64,000 nucleotides of DNA from Atkinsonella hypoxylon. Lineage: Eukaryota; Ascomycota; Sordariomycetes; Hypocreales; Clavicipitaceae. This document shows, in pieces, positions 1 to 12,495 of the stretch. The stretch lies in assembly GCA_000729835.1 (NCBI GenBank), contig JFHB01000022.1, forward strand, positions 1-64,000. The letters run 5' to 3'. A program made the position numbers and the translations under genes. How positions within the stretch are numbered: position 1 is the first letter of the stretch; each line of letters starts with the position of its first letter. The notes beneath the pieces were generated by a model, which saw only the letters and a list, made by a program, of their open reading frames with translations, had not been told where the DNA came from and searched no databases.

Positions 1-2100
1 TATGCCAACGTGGTTGTCCTCGTGCTGGCATATTTTAAATTAGGTTAGGTTAGATACCTGGGTACTCAGGCTCACTTCCATCCGCACCTGCCTCATCATT
101 TCCCGCAGACCTACCTAGGTACATACAATCAATAGTACTTGGATAATCGCAATCGCGGATCCAGCTGACATGGGACCGATGGGGAATTGTATGGATGAGA
201 TCTGCGAAACGGCCGACAAGGCAGCCAGAGCCTCAAAACGGCGGACGGCGCGAGGGAATAAGCTGAAAGTTGCCACTTGATGAATGGCCTGGCCCGGCGA
301 CACCGAGCAACAACGTCAACGTTGCTTTGGTTGACGTTGACCAGAGCACTCTTGCGCCAGATCCTGATCAACCAGAAGCAGACAGTCAATGTCTGCTTCT
401 CATTGCTGTTTTGACCGACGTGCGATGCAGGATTCCTGCAGAAGTGCTATGAAGAAAAGATCAACTCAACTGTAATTGATAGTGCCATTTCTGTGACTGG
501 TAGGAGGTATGGACAAGTTAACTGTAGGCACCCTAGCTACCTAGGTAGGTAGGTAGATATATCAGGAGCTAATATGATGTAACTTCATCCAGAAGCAGTT
601 GCAAAACAAGCCGGCCACTTTATTCGATACGTTACGCAACCCAATAGCAGCCTTGGAGAAGGGTCGAGTTGTCTCAAGCGCGACCAGTCACGTTCACGTC
701 CACCTCGCCAGGATAGATGCCGCCCGTTTCTCGTGTTTTCGCTGCATAGATACCTACCTAGGTAAGTAGGTAATGTGCTGGGGAAGGCGACTCGCACTTC
801 GTGCCATCGTCAGCATGCAGTCTCACGGCGGGATTTGGACGAATCGGAGATCTAGGCCGAGCACTCTTGGTCACTTCAATCTTTGTGCTTCGGCCCAATG
901 GCATGATACATTTGTTCCGCATGTTCCAAATAGATAGAAGCGAGCTTGGTGCTGAGGCGGGCCATACATTACACCAGTTCCTAGCCAGTTCCTAGGACAC
1001 AGCGGCAATCTGTTGGTGAAGGCGTTGTCTATCATCATGGTACCATCACGCGCCATCCCGGGTTTTGGTAACTATGACCAGTTCGTTTGTTACCAATTGT
1101 AAGACAGCTTAGCATTGCCATGGAGAGAATACTAGAGCTTTCCAAGCCTGTGACTGTCTCCTGAACCCGGCTTGGCGCGCGGAAGTATCCATGCCCCCTT
1201 GCTTCGGCCCCGTCTGTAAGTTCCACTCCCAGCGCGATTTCGGCTTTCAGGGAATCACAAAAGGAAAAAACAATCATGCACAACACCATTCCTCCATCAC
1301 CCAATTGATTATTTTTGTTCGCGCTGCCAAGCCATCAAAATCTGAAGATGCCGTCATCATGCAATCATTCCTCTGAAGCACCCCGACCGTAGCAGGGATC
1401 CCTGGAAAGCCGTCGCCATTTCCGAACGATTGCCAATGCACTCACTAGCTTGCGTCGTGATTACGCCGTACATGTTCCTTCAGCGTTTCGGTGATAGATT
1501 TGGCACCTGACAGCTTGTGTCTGTGGTCTCGGCAAGCGCGTGAGTTTACCCCAAGGATTACGCTTGGTCTGGAAAGCCTGAGTTGTGACTCTGGCGATGC
1601 CTAGTCTAGATAGCTGAGGATAGCCTCGACAATAAATTTAGCGGGTAGAAAGAAGGAAAGAAAGGAGGGAAAAAAAAAAAAAAAGCCAGTTTATGAACAC
1701 TCGAGAATTCTCTGCATGGCAGGTAACTTGGTGTGAGAAGGAGCTACGCCTCCTGCGAGGGCATTCAGAGTGTGCGCAGTTATGCGGACTCTGTAGGAGA
1801 GACGGATCCTTCTGTCACCGACTGCAGAGTATTCCAGCTCGATCAGTCCTTCTTTGTGCCTACCATGAGAATGAGATGGTTTGGCGGGGAAAAATGGCGG
1901 CGCAGGTCTGCTCCAGAGGCCAGGAGCAAGGCATCACAAAGAAGGATGAAGTCTGGTTTGCGACGAAGACATTGATATTGACATACATACGGTGGATGGA
2001 TGGAGGAGCGCTGATTATCACAAAGTGGCCTGGCATCACCAATTTCCTCCTCCGATTCGGTGCTCAGCGCGTGCGTGAGTACTCGGTACTCCGTATCTAG

Positions 2101-2133
2101 TGTCTGGTGTGTCTGGTGTGTCTGTGTCTGGTG
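2101..2133. repeat. TGTCTGGTG short tandem repeat
   Basis: Two perfect adjacent copies of the 9-mer TGTCTGGTG at 2101-2118 are followed by a truncated unit and a further full copy ending at 2133. This is an intergenic minisatellite with no coding frame across it. Confidence 0.8.
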
Positions 2134-2267
2134 CTCCTCCCTCACGCACTCCCTCCGTTGGGTACATTGCAGTGTAGCACCAGACTGGTATTAGACAGGC
2201 CAACACTAGATGCTGGGGGCAAGCAAGTCGGCAAGGCTGGCTACGCGCCAGCACCCTGTGTGCGACC

Positions 2268-2297
2268 CCTTCCTTGCACCGACCTTCCTTGCACCGA
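2268..2297. repeat. 15-bp perfect tandem duplication
   Basis: The unit CCTTCCTTGCACCGA occurs twice back to back (2268-2282 and 2283-2297), in non-coding DNA upstream of the Ras gene. Replication slippage is the simplest explanation. Confidence 0.85.
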
Positions 2298-3656
2298 CGC
2301 GCGGGAAGTGTACTGACCTCTCATTGCACGCGCGCATTTGATGCTCAATCCCGGCCTATGTCCGCTCGTACGCGCACACGGACTGACCACATAGTACATA
2401 CCTTACCAAGCTGCTCCACGTCTCAATATGAAAAACGAAAAGAAGCTGGAGCGGCCAGCCTCTGTCTATCGTTCGTCGGCCAATCCTCGCCGGGCTATCG
2501 ATAGCCAGCTCCACTCTGAGTCAGCCATGACCCAAAAGAACACAAGTTCTTGTCCACTTTATTAGCTCACCCCTCGGTTAGGCAAACCGTATTTGCATGT
2601 ACCTTACATTTGGTGCCTGGGCTCTTTATGGAGTAGTTAATAGTGGTACGTACCAATCAATGTATGTACCTCTAGGTGACTAGGTACCTAGGTACCTAGG
2701 CAGGTACCGTACAATTCGTTGTTTCTCTTTTCGCTTGTCCAAATTGGACCTTTACGTCACCTGGGGATGACTAGCTTTGATATCGAGCAATGCCCAATCC
2801 CAAATGCCAGACCGATACTACTCAGTACCACCCTGAACTGTGCGTCGGCGTACATTGTTCGTTTGGTGGAAATGATTGCTAGCTGCGTAGAAGGATGTAT
2901 CACGGGACGGTCATTGGCATCGACAGCCTGCTGGGCCATGCGACACCACGCTCAGATAGCTGTTAGCCGCTGTCTCGTAGTGGTTCTTTGTTGTTGTACA
3001 GCGGCGGCCGGTGAAAACGGCGGCATCTTTGCCAGATTAAAACGGGTGTTTGGATTTGTTGCATAACCATCGACTTGCTGGCGACAATGGCTTCGGTGCT
3101 TGTTGCCCGACCTGTCCACGAGATGCGGCGTGGCGCTCCAAGTACATGTCATGTACTCCGTCCAGGCTGAAGGACTGCATCACACGTTGCATGTGTATGC
3201 ATCGAACAACAAGCATGAAATCGCGGGCCTCATTCCATGCAGCCTTTTTGGGGTTTCTTCGCGTGCTCGATGTTGGCGGGCTGGCAGTGAAGGAACGGCG
3301 ACGACCCTTCTGAAGACTCAACTGAGCCTGGCCGCCTAGCAGTGGCTCCGTACTGAGTGCGTGTACCTAATTCAATCAAATACTTTCTCTGTGCCTGCTC
3401 CTCCGTCATTGGCTCCTGTCCTACGGAGCACTATGTAATAGGTGCAGCTTTTATCCATTAAACATCGATTTGAGATTTGATCAGTGATTGAATGCGTACT
3501 CACTCCGTATCCGAAGCATGCAAAGGTCAGGTTTCTCGACGCCCAGGCGCCCCCCCCCCTCCCCTTCCACCCCCTCGTCCATCCCCTGCCCACAGTTGAG
3601 CGCCGGTGCGTCTACGGAGTACCACCTGCATCCACCGATGGACCCCCTCCCCGTCC

Positions 3657-3684
3657 ACCAACCAACCAACCAACCAACCAACCA
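3657..3684. repeat. ACCA tetranucleotide microsatellite
   Basis: About six to seven copies of ACCA/CCAA lie in a C-rich stretch 390-415 bp upstream of the Ras start codon, probably within its promoter or 5' leader. Confidence 0.8.
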
Positions 3685-4071
3685 TCCAACGCCCGCCATT
3701 AACTATCCGTTCCTCCACTTCTGCGTTCCCCAGTATCTCTTGTCCCTTCACCCTTTCAAGGTTCGCAGCTGTTACTTTCGGATTCATCAACACTAGCCCT
3801 TCTCTCCTTCATCCCGCCCACTGCTGCGTGCGATTCCACTGTCTTCTTCGATCCGAAACACATCTCCTTCCTTCTGTCGCTCCCTTAATTGCTTGTGCGG
3901 GATTCTTGTCTTCTCTTCCCTTGCGAGCTACGGCCCCTTAATTAGTAGTCTCCCTCGCCTTCGCGCAAGTCAAATTTCACTTCGACTGAAAACCTCACCT
4001 TCATTGCGCGATAATTGGATGCCCTTTCCTAACCTGATTTGTATCGCCGGAGTATCCCCTTTCCATTCACA

Positions 4072-5095
4072 ATGGCCGCGTCCACAAAGGTATCATGATC
4101 CAGCTCAACCCTATATCTGTCTGCACGACCTGTACCTACGTCGCTTTCGCCAGGACAACCTGGCATATCCCCAGCAACAAACCCGTTCAGCATTTTCTGC
4201 ACAGACAAACCAAGCCGAACTTGATATAGAAGATGTCTGTTTTCTATGACCTGATTCTAACATTTTTCTTCTTCTTGGATAGTTTTTGCGAGAGTACAAA
4301 CTCGTTGTTGTAGGTGGTGGTGGTGTCGGCAAATCTTGCTTAACCATTCAATTGATTCAAAGCCACTTTGTCGATGAATATGATCCGACAATCGAAGGTA
4401 CGCCTCATTTTCCATCAGAATACATGAGAGCCTCTGTATTGATTTATCAATGCTGGACTCATCTTCATCTCTACGCCACACTAACTGGATCATGTCACCA
4501 GATTCCTACCGAAAGCAGTGTGTCATTGACGATGAAGTCGCTCTCCTCGACGTACTGGATACTGCTGGTCAAGAGGAATACAGTGCCATGCGCGAGCAGT
4601 ATATGAGAACCGGAGAGGGCTTCCTGTTGGTTTATTCAATCACATCTCGTCAAAGCTTCGAGGAAATCACCACCTTTCAGCAGCAGATTCTACGAGTGAA
4701 AGACAGAGACTACTTTCCCATGGTTGTAGTCGGCAACAAGTGCGATTTGGAAGGCGAACGAGAGGTCACTCGACAAGGTTCGTATTTGATGCTCTATTAT
4801 GCTTACCTTATGGAGAGGGTGTGGACTGACAGTGCTTATGTCGTTGGGTGTAGAGGGTGAGGCTTTGGCACGATCTTTCAACTGCAAATTCATTGAGACC
4901 TCTGCAAAGTCGCGAATCAATGTTGACAAAGCTTTCTACGACATTGTTCGAGAGATTCGAAGATACAACCGAGAAATGCAAGGATATTCTACTAATAGTG
5001 GTGCTGGCTCTGGCGGCAACGGTCCTCCCAAACCCATGGACATGGAAGACGGTGAAAAGGAAGCTGGGTGCTGTGGCAAGTGCATCATCATGTGA
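4072..5095 (+). CDS. ras1: Ras small GTPase (Ras1 type)
   Basis: Membrane-attached GTPase switch for polarity and cAMP/MAPK signalling. Four exons are inferred: 4072-4089, 4283-4397, 4502-4777 and 4854-5095, giving 216 residues. The first exon encodes only MAASTK; the start has a CACAATGG context and the first two introns have CTAAC-type branch sites. Visible motifs are the P-loop GGGGVGKS, the effector YDPTIEDSYRKQ, DTAGQEEYSAM (G3), NKCD (G4) and ETSAK (G5). The tail ends GCCGKCIIM: a CaaX box (CIIM) for prenylation with a neighbouring Cys pair that could be palmitoylated. The Gly-Gly-Gly-Gly P-loop is usual for fungal Ras1 and is not an activating change. The hypervariable tail is Gly/Ser/Asn-rich. 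The downstream neighbour is convergent. Family assignment is very secure; exon edges rest on frame continuity. Confidence 0.96.
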
Positions 5096-7212
5096 GGAGC
5101 TTTCATCGTGGCTTCCGTCGTCTGTTCCTGTGGACAGAGGGTTTTTGGGCGTGTGATGATTCATAAGTGAGACTGACCGGGACAACGCGAATATCGGTCG
5201 AGCGGGCGATCCAGGCATTCGACCAAAAACAAAAAAATATTTGGGGTGTGGAGGGTTGGACGCGTTCGCCCTTTTATTATTTCACCCATTCGAGCCACAG
5301 GCACGGCAAAAGACTGTGCATATAGTGGTAAATTAACAATATGGATGGATGGGCAAAATATCTTCATTGCATCGGATGAGGAGTCAGGGTCTGACTTGGG
5401 TGCATGCACACGCTATCTCTGACGAACTTTTTCGAGGGCCATTTACATTACGATGTCATTCGAAAAACGACCAGAATTCGGCCAACTCAGCTGCTCAGCA
5501 TATTTCTTTTTATTTCGAGAGCGTAGTAGCATGACTGCTCATGGCCACGCGCTTTTTCTATTTCCAGTTTCCATTATCTATTTCGAAGCATCATGGATCG
5601 AGAAGCCGTAGTTATCACTTGCGGTCGTCGGCACGTTTTTTTTTTTCCTTCTCGACGTGATGTGGAACAAGAAATCGGAATCAGTCGGAGGCGCAATGCC
5701 ATGGGCTGCTGCGCTTTGGCGTGAGAGAGGGAAGTGGATTGAAACTGGATGGCCACAACTGTTGAGTGCTCTGCCGAAGAAATGGCCAAGTTCAGCAGCT
5801 ACAACTACATGGACATCAATGATGGATTTCGTGCTTGGCTTATGCCGGAGGCGCGAAGCTTCGCTCAAGTCCTCGCAAGTTCCGCTGTGCACGTTACGAA
5901 AGCGATCTACTGCTGTTTATCCATGTCACCGGGTTTTCTTGCTGCTTGGTCGTCTACTTAATCAATCCGTCTTTTCACCTTTTCTCCACGCGGGATTTTT
6001 TCTTCGCCAGATGTGGGTTTATTATTATTATTATTGCTTATATTCCCCTATTGTTTCCACAATTTCGCTGTATTCTTTTTCTCTTTCTTTTCTTGTCGAT
6101 TTATACTTGCCCCTTGACTAGAAATCCACGGCGCCTGCTACCTATCTGTGTTCACCCGTCTTGTCCAATGCCAAAGATAAAATATTTTGCTGATTCTTCT
6201 GATGCTGCTGCTGCGCCCTCTGCTTCGTCTATCTTGTAATACATGGCTGTCTAAGCAGTCCAGAGGCTGTGACGTCCGATCTGCAAAAACGCTCTGGTTT
6301 CACGCCGTACTTGAGCATGTGCTACGCGTACTCTAATTTGTCAAGTAGAAGCATGTGTTGGCACCGCCTGTCGGGCGGCTTGGTCCTGGGAGCTTTCTCA
6401 ATCCGGATGAACTGCATCAGTGCGTTACTAGACCGACCTTGCAATTGGATCGGGGAGGCAGCGTCCAAGAGCTTGTGCCACCGCCCTCTGTCTCCCACGG
6501 ATGCTCCCAAAAGGAAAGAGTCCAAGTGACGTCGACGCCAAAGCCAAAGCCCGAGATTGCCCAACTCACCGACCCTACATACGAGGTCTTGCTGCAGCAA
6601 GCCCATCTGCAGGTCTTCGCGTTCCCGCTGATGCAGGTGACAACAGGTGCATACCGACTCAAATGGCTGCTCCGAGCCGACAACCGTCGCCCTGGTCCCC
6701 TTTATCTTGTGGCTTTCATCTCACTCATGCATACAGTATCTGGCATAACGAAGTGAGAGTCGCACGAGAAGACTATGCACGACTCAAGCGGAAGTGTGCT
6801 GCAACCGTGCGACACGACGGCCGGAAGCCCGCCATCGAATCATAGACGAACAGCATCGTGATCATTGTGCCCCGGACACTGTCCTGCCGTTTCTATCATG
6901 ACTGATATTACCCTCTTCATCATTGCGGCCTAACATTGCCCACAAGCGGCAGACTCTCGATTTTGCTATGACTCGTCCAATGGTGCATGCAGGTACGTAT
7001 GCACTCATAGGGCTCAAATTTTTTTTGGCAACGAGACACGTCTCGCAAGAAACGTGGTCGGCACGAAATACGAATATTTGACTTCGGTATCATGTATGAC
7101 GTCCGTGAAAAAAAAAAAAAAAAAATTGAACAGGTAACGAGTGATAACGGATAAGACTTGAAGTCTCATCCAAACAATGCCCTTAATTTTCCGCGGCCCT
7201 GTCGAGACAATC
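5096..7212. other. Convergent intergenic region (ras / cysteine-array gene)
   Basis: Two kilobases between two convergent genes. It contains T-rich and TTA-repeat stretches, a 17-A run near 7110 and several short open frames (for example 5749-5961 and 6355-6756) without recognisable motifs or introns. It probably holds 3' untranslated sequence of both genes. I see no gene I can support. Confidence 0.5.
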
Positions 7213-7776
7213 TTATTGCGTCCAATAAACATTTGGCAAGTTGTGGTCTTCCGCATCTGCACCACGGGTAGTGTGAGATGACTTGTCAGACCTGACGGCA
7301 GAGGATGTCTGATTTTGGAAATCGAAACTCATTTTCAGTTTTGTTCTGTCATATGCTGACATAGCCATCGGTGTTGCAGCTGACTCTTGATGTGTGGAAG
7401 GGAGCATAGTACCGCGGTAATCTACCTGAGGGTTCATGAGTGATACTTCATGCTGATGGCTCCTGACGAGAAGTCTGGGGTCGATGAGCTGATTTGGGCT
7501 CGATGCTGTCGCGTGATGATGAAACTCTGAGTGGTATACCGTACTGGGCTCAAAAAAAGGTTTAAGAAAGGGGTTGGGAACCGTCGTGGGGGCGGGACAG
7601 TGATGGAGCTCAGCCGGACGACTGGTCGGTCTGATCAGGTAGTGGTTTATTACAGTTCCTTGAGGTTCGCCTGGTGCGAAAGGCGATGGCTCTTGTGGCC
7701 GAACTTGGCTCCAACGCGGTGGTGCGGTCGGAGCCATGGCTGTGACATAGCCCTGATGTGAGTCGAACGTCATTTG

Positions 7777-7807
<31 letters not shown>

Positions 7808-10317
7808 TCCAAATGTTTACTTGATTCGGGCTCAACTGGACCTCGTTTTATTATTTGACGAGCGGATGGGCTGAAGGCGATAGTGGAAGCTGGGCTTTTC
7901 CTTCCACATAGAAAATGGTGGCTACTGGCGTCCATGTCTTCTGCTTTGGCAACCCGATTATGAGGATCCACGTCTTCATCGGCGTTGCGCCAAGGTTCGT
8001 CTTCTCCTCTGGTTTCGTCGCGCAATTCTTTATCGGAGTCTTCCCCGACAACTCTACGCGACCATCTTACTCGCCTCCAGACTGTGCCAGTCACCACTTC
8101 GCTCTCAAGTTCTTGCACTCTTTGTCTGGCCTCTTCAACAACCTCTTCATAATCTGGATGCCTGTTTGGCGGGTATCTCTCATACGTCTTGGGCCATTTG
8201 GCGATAATCATGTTGGCGAGGTCTGTGGCAGACAGCTGGTCTATGCGTTTGTCTTGCACTCTGGCCGTGGTCGGATGAGGGCACATGCTTGTGTTTGCGG
8301 CCGCAACATGAAACCATCCAGCACTGAGTCCGATGTTAGGAGCGAGATCGGTTCCCAGCGGCGGCGGACCAGGAGGAAGGAGTGCCCTTCGCATGTCTTG
8401 GGCGATGGATGCAATGGTCATTTTGTTGGCTGTCTTAGATGCGAGCGGTGTTCTGCGCTTCTTTTCCTTGGTGACCAGTGCGGTGACGGCTTCTTTGTCT
8501 GCATTAATTTTTTTTTAGCATCATGTTTGATTTACCATCTCTTTTACAAAATTTTCCCCCTTTTTTTATTATTTTTATTTTTTATTTTATTGGAAAGAAT
8601 CTTACCTTCTCTCGCAAGTGCTTTTCGGATTTCTAACTCCAGCCTCTCCTGCTTTTCTTTTTTCTCTCGACTCGCTGCGAGTTTCTCCTCGATCGTAGGT
8701 GGCCTCTTGTTGATGGCATAAAGAGGGAATGGCGGACCGATCCAGTGCTCCATCCTGCTTCCGTCCTTTACTGAGTCGACGCCTCCAGCGCCATATCCAA
8801 GAGCCAGGTAGTATATTGGTCCTGGAGGATGCTTGAATCTGTCAAAGCAGTTGTAGCCTTCTCTCGGGTCGTCGCAGCAGGTCGAGATGAGCTGGCCGTT
8901 ATCGTCGTAAATCGTCGAGCTTTCCTTGTTACAAGAGTCGCATGGTCGCTGACGATCGCAGTTCAGACCTTTGCGCCGGCATCTTTCGCATCTGGTGAAT
9001 ATACACAGACTTCCCATGCCAACGCGACTGAAGTCGTATACAGGGAATGACTTTCCTGGCTGTCCGGCATCCCAGCAAACGATGCCCATTTCCCAACACA
9101 TGGCGCACGAGTATTCTATCTCCTTTGCCAGCGCTCGACAGTGATGGTTCTTATCCTCAGAGCAGGCGAGGCAGCCTTTTCTGTACGGACTCCCTGCACG
9201 ACACTCTGCCCATCCGGACTGCAAGGAGTGCCACGTCGACCAGGACGTCGGAGCTTCGATCGGACCAGGCTTCTCGACTACCGGCCAACCGCTTTCCATG
9301 CACAGCAGCTTGTGGTCTTTGCAACGGGAACATGGCTCGCTCCAGTTCGCTCTACTCAATAGCCAGCTACAACCTGGCCGAGTCTTCTTTGTACCTTTGT
9401 TCTTGCAGATATCGCACGGGTGTCGGAACCACTTCTGGTACCCCTGGCGTAGGTTGGGCTTGGGGGCCATTTCTCGACCTCCTACGATACACTTGTTACA
9501 ATCGTACGTGTCTGTATTGGTCCCTAGTTTCCCCCCTTTTTCTTCTTGGCGATCTGTTTGGGGCTGTTCAGTACATTTCCATTTTTTTTATAATTTTTTT
9601 TTTGGTTCTTCTTTTATAAAAAAGAAGCAACTTTATGCAACAAAGTGGTACGGCCTTACCATGTTTTGCCTTTTCTCCTACTTCTGGTCTTGCTGTCAAG
9701 CAACTAGTACACTTGAGTTCCAAGAAGGGATCTGCATCGCAAGTGTGCCGTCGCCCGGCATCTTTACAATTCTTGCAGGCCGAGTCGATTGGGTAATCAA
9801 GCGGATGCTTGGTCGCGTAAATTCGCCACGCTTTTTTCTTGCGGATGAAGCACGTGTGGCAGTCACTTCCTGTCTCGTATCTGTGATCGGCACAGTTTTG
9901 ACACTCAAGAATGTATTGCCCGCGGAGCTGAAGCCAATCACATGGCCTTTGTCTATGCATTTCCTGACCTATAGGGTCATACTTGCAGAAATTGCAAATC
10001 TCTACCTTTTCAGCTTTGTGGTGATGGTCATGGCCATCGTCAGAAGCGTCATCATAGTGAGTTTCGTCGTCGTCTGTTATGCCTTCGGCATCTTCACCGC
10101 CGTCCTCACTTTCCATGTCGAGCTCCCCATGGTCAGTGCCAGACTTCTGGGTTTTATTCGTCCGCACGACCTTGGTTCTTTTGGCTCGTCTAGGTGACTC
10201 GTCTGGCCCTGGAACCTGGGCCTTCCTCTTGGAGCTCCTGGTTGGGGCTTTGCGTGACTCACAAAGCTTCGGAGCAGTTTCCTTGGCAGCTCGGGGGAGA
10301 GATTGTCTGGACGACAT
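7213..10317 (-). CDS. Cysteine-array protein with repeated Zn2Cys6-like half-clusters
   Basis: I do not recognise this gene as a named family. Three exons are inferred (10317-9660, 9523-8606, 8498-7213), encoding about 953 residues. Residues 1-60 are basic with likely nuclear-localisation stretches (KRK near 30, RRAKRTK at 43-49). Residues 61-100 are Asp/Glu/His-rich. Residues 108-445 hold many CxxC units, several spaced like Zn2Cys6 halves: CKNC...C near 181-193, CSRCKDHKLLC at 284-294, CLAC...C at 337-348, CAMCWEMGIVC at 359-369. A five-cysteine match to CX2CX6CX5CX2C sits at 398-417. A charged helix near 497-525 precedes a low-complexity C-terminal half with ten Asn in a row. A nuclear zinc-binding role is inference. 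The start at 10317 was chosen over the frame opening at 10512 because the upstream codons look like leader sequence. Confidence 0.8.
7777..7806. repeat. (GTT)10 microsatellite encoding poly-Asn
   Basis: Ten GTT triplets lie inside the third exon of the cysteine-array gene. On the minus strand they read as ten consecutive Asn codons (AAC). This is a likely length-polymorphic coding microsatellite. Confidence 0.95.
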
Positions 10318-12495
10318 ACTGGTCAAGCAAGTCTGAAAAATAAAAGGAACAGGTCGACAATTTCTTCGTGCAAGGAGCAAAAGATCTATTTTCAGAATGC
10401 AACATGAGCCCCCGAACGAAAGCTGGCAAAATGCAAGGGGCGCAAGAAAGGGCCTGGGGAAAGGGGAGGAGAGAGATTTTTCGAGGAGTACTCGAACGTG
10501 GCAGCATGTCACAAACGCAGCTCACCTTAATTAGACCTCCAAACAAGTGGTATAATCTCGGGTTGTGCAAAAGAAGCAGCAGAAAGACTTTTATTTTATT
10601 TTATTTTTTTGGGCAAAAAGTATAGGTCAAGTGTAGAAGCTATTGGTCAATTTTCAAATGTAGAGTTGCATAAAAGTATAAATAGTTTTCTTGGCAACCA
10701 CTCCAACGAATATATCTACAAAGGGAAAAAAAAAAAGAAAAAGAATCACACCCTGTTTTTTTCCCCTATCATAGTTTCTTCGCAAACTTTTGAAACAAGA
10801 TTGGGAACAAGCAAAAGAACGAATACGGGTCCCGGGGTGAACAAGTCCTTTCAATTCGGAATAGGCGAGTCAACAGGGGGAAATCACGGAAGCTGCATGG
10901 ACAATTCAGGAATCGCGTTTCGAAACTCTCTTTTGTATGCCAGCCTAACAAAGGGGGCAGCTACGAGGCGAAAGGGCGTCGAACGGCATAGGATTGAACG
11001 TATGTGCCGAGCAGCGTAACACGGGCCAACCTGGGGCTACGGCATCGTCCGAACCAGGTAGCGTTTGTTCCCATCACGTCGACGTTTGAAGAGGGAAAAA
11101 AAAAAAAAGAAAGGGAAGAACGCGTCTGCCTTGTTCGGCTGTTTCTCAGTTTCTCATCTACCTTATAGGGTCCAGGAGAAATGGTGATTTTTGAAGCGAG
11201 ACGCTGTTGCGGATGAGCAATTGGGCTGAACCAACACTTGTCGACCAACAGGGTCGACCGGTTGTTCTGCGCCGTCAGCCTATTTCACTATACATATGTA
11301 ACCTCGTCTTGCTGTATGGACAAGTCTTGAACAGCTTTGCGATGGATTATACATTAGCGTTCGAAGACGTCATACTGCGAGCGCCCTGCGTGTTCTCTCG
11401 GTTCGGCGTGGCCTCAAGGAGGTAGATGAACCTCCTTGCACGGGCCAAAGCAAACTTACGATCCAGTATCAACTTCGTGGCTGACATGGTCTTGTCCTTT
11501 GATTGCCAATCTTGTGCGTATCCCCAGTCCATGCCTCTTTGCTCGCACAGTCTCTGGGAGTAAGCCTCGTTTTCCGGATCTCACGAGATGAGACTGTCTT
11601 TGTTCTTTGCAACTTCTTTCAATGCGGAGTTTGCTGTCTGATTAGTGAGTATGGATACCATTATACGAAAGTAACTCAGGGTCATCGACGACAGCAACAC
11701 AGATGAGTGATCGATCACTGCCGCGCGTAGTATCAGTCGGGTTGCATCGTCCTTAGAGTAGGCGCCAGTTGCTATGAGACAGTTGGTATAGCCGACGCAT
11801 ACTCAGTACGGAGTATTTCGTCACGTATTTATTGCTTGCTATCACAAGATGGTGACTCCGTCTTTGCTTACACAGTTTACTCCGTACACATACGCATATC
11901 AATGTGTCATCCGCGGCCTCTGTATTGACATTTGGCATCTGACACACAGGGGGTATGTACAATGCAAAGACTCTGCCTTCGTGCTTCAACGCCAGCAAAA
12001 ACTACAAAAGCTTCAACCGCTATTATCTCTTCAACTACATGCTGATATCTCTCCCATGTCCTCGTTGAGCTTCTCCTCTCTGATCCTAAATGCAATAACA
12101 CGCTTGTCGTTTTTGCCGCTAGCATGACTCCCGAATGATTTTGCTCTCCAGTCATTGATTATAATCCCATCTCATCCCATACCATACCATGCTTTGACCT
12201 TTGCATGCTTGTTCCTCGCTGCCCGCGAGAAAAAGACACCAAATTCTCCTGTCAGACCATCTTCGAAAACCGTAAAAGAGCGAGTCACTAGCGCAACGTA
12301 CAGCAACTGAAATAACTTGCCTCTTCGTTAATCATATTCCTTTTCTCCATTGACTTTTTCTCGTTACCGCTGGTCTATTATATTGCCAAGACTCCGAGCC
12401 CGGGCCCCGTTGTACTCTTAGGAACACCCCACATCAACCAAATAATCTCTTCAAGTGCCGTAAAATGCCTTGAGCATCCTGACTCCGTCTCGAAC
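10318..12495. other. Intergenic region with poly-A/T tracts
   Basis: Promoter side of the cysteine-array gene and 3' side of the importin gene. It contains A/T homopolymer runs near 10726 and 11096, and two copies of the 9-mer TACTCCGTA/TACGGAGTA at 11807-11815 and 11878-11886. Open frames here are short and featureless. Confidence 0.5.

Larger units (their letters stand above)
1..4071. other. Gene-free region upstream of ras
   Basis: About 4 kb without a coding region I can support. The open frames here (the longest is about 135 codons at 1693-2100) have no recognisable motif and no splice-linked partners. The stretch holds poly-A/T runs, four copies of the palindrome TACCTAGGTA, two copies of TACTCCGTA or its complement, a 15-bp tandem duplication, TGTCTGGTG repeats and an ACCA microsatellite. 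The last few hundred bases before 4072 are pyrimidine-rich, which suits a fungal promoter and 5' leader for the Ras gene. A non-coding RNA cannot be excluded from sequence alone. Confidence 0.6.

Noticed and set aside
5749..5961. 70-codon frame MATTVECSAEEMAKF... after the ras gene
   Set aside because: Its first half looks protein-like but it ends without a motif and no exon continues it convincingly.
7915..8721. 268-codon plus-strand open frame opposite the cysteine-array gene
   Set aside because: Crosses an inferred intron of the sense gene and is hydrophobic only because it reads the complement of polar codons and T-rich intron DNA.
9298..10197. 299-codon plus-strand open frame opposite the cysteine-array gene
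   Set aside because: Complement of Asp/His- and Cys-rich coding sequence; no family resemblance.
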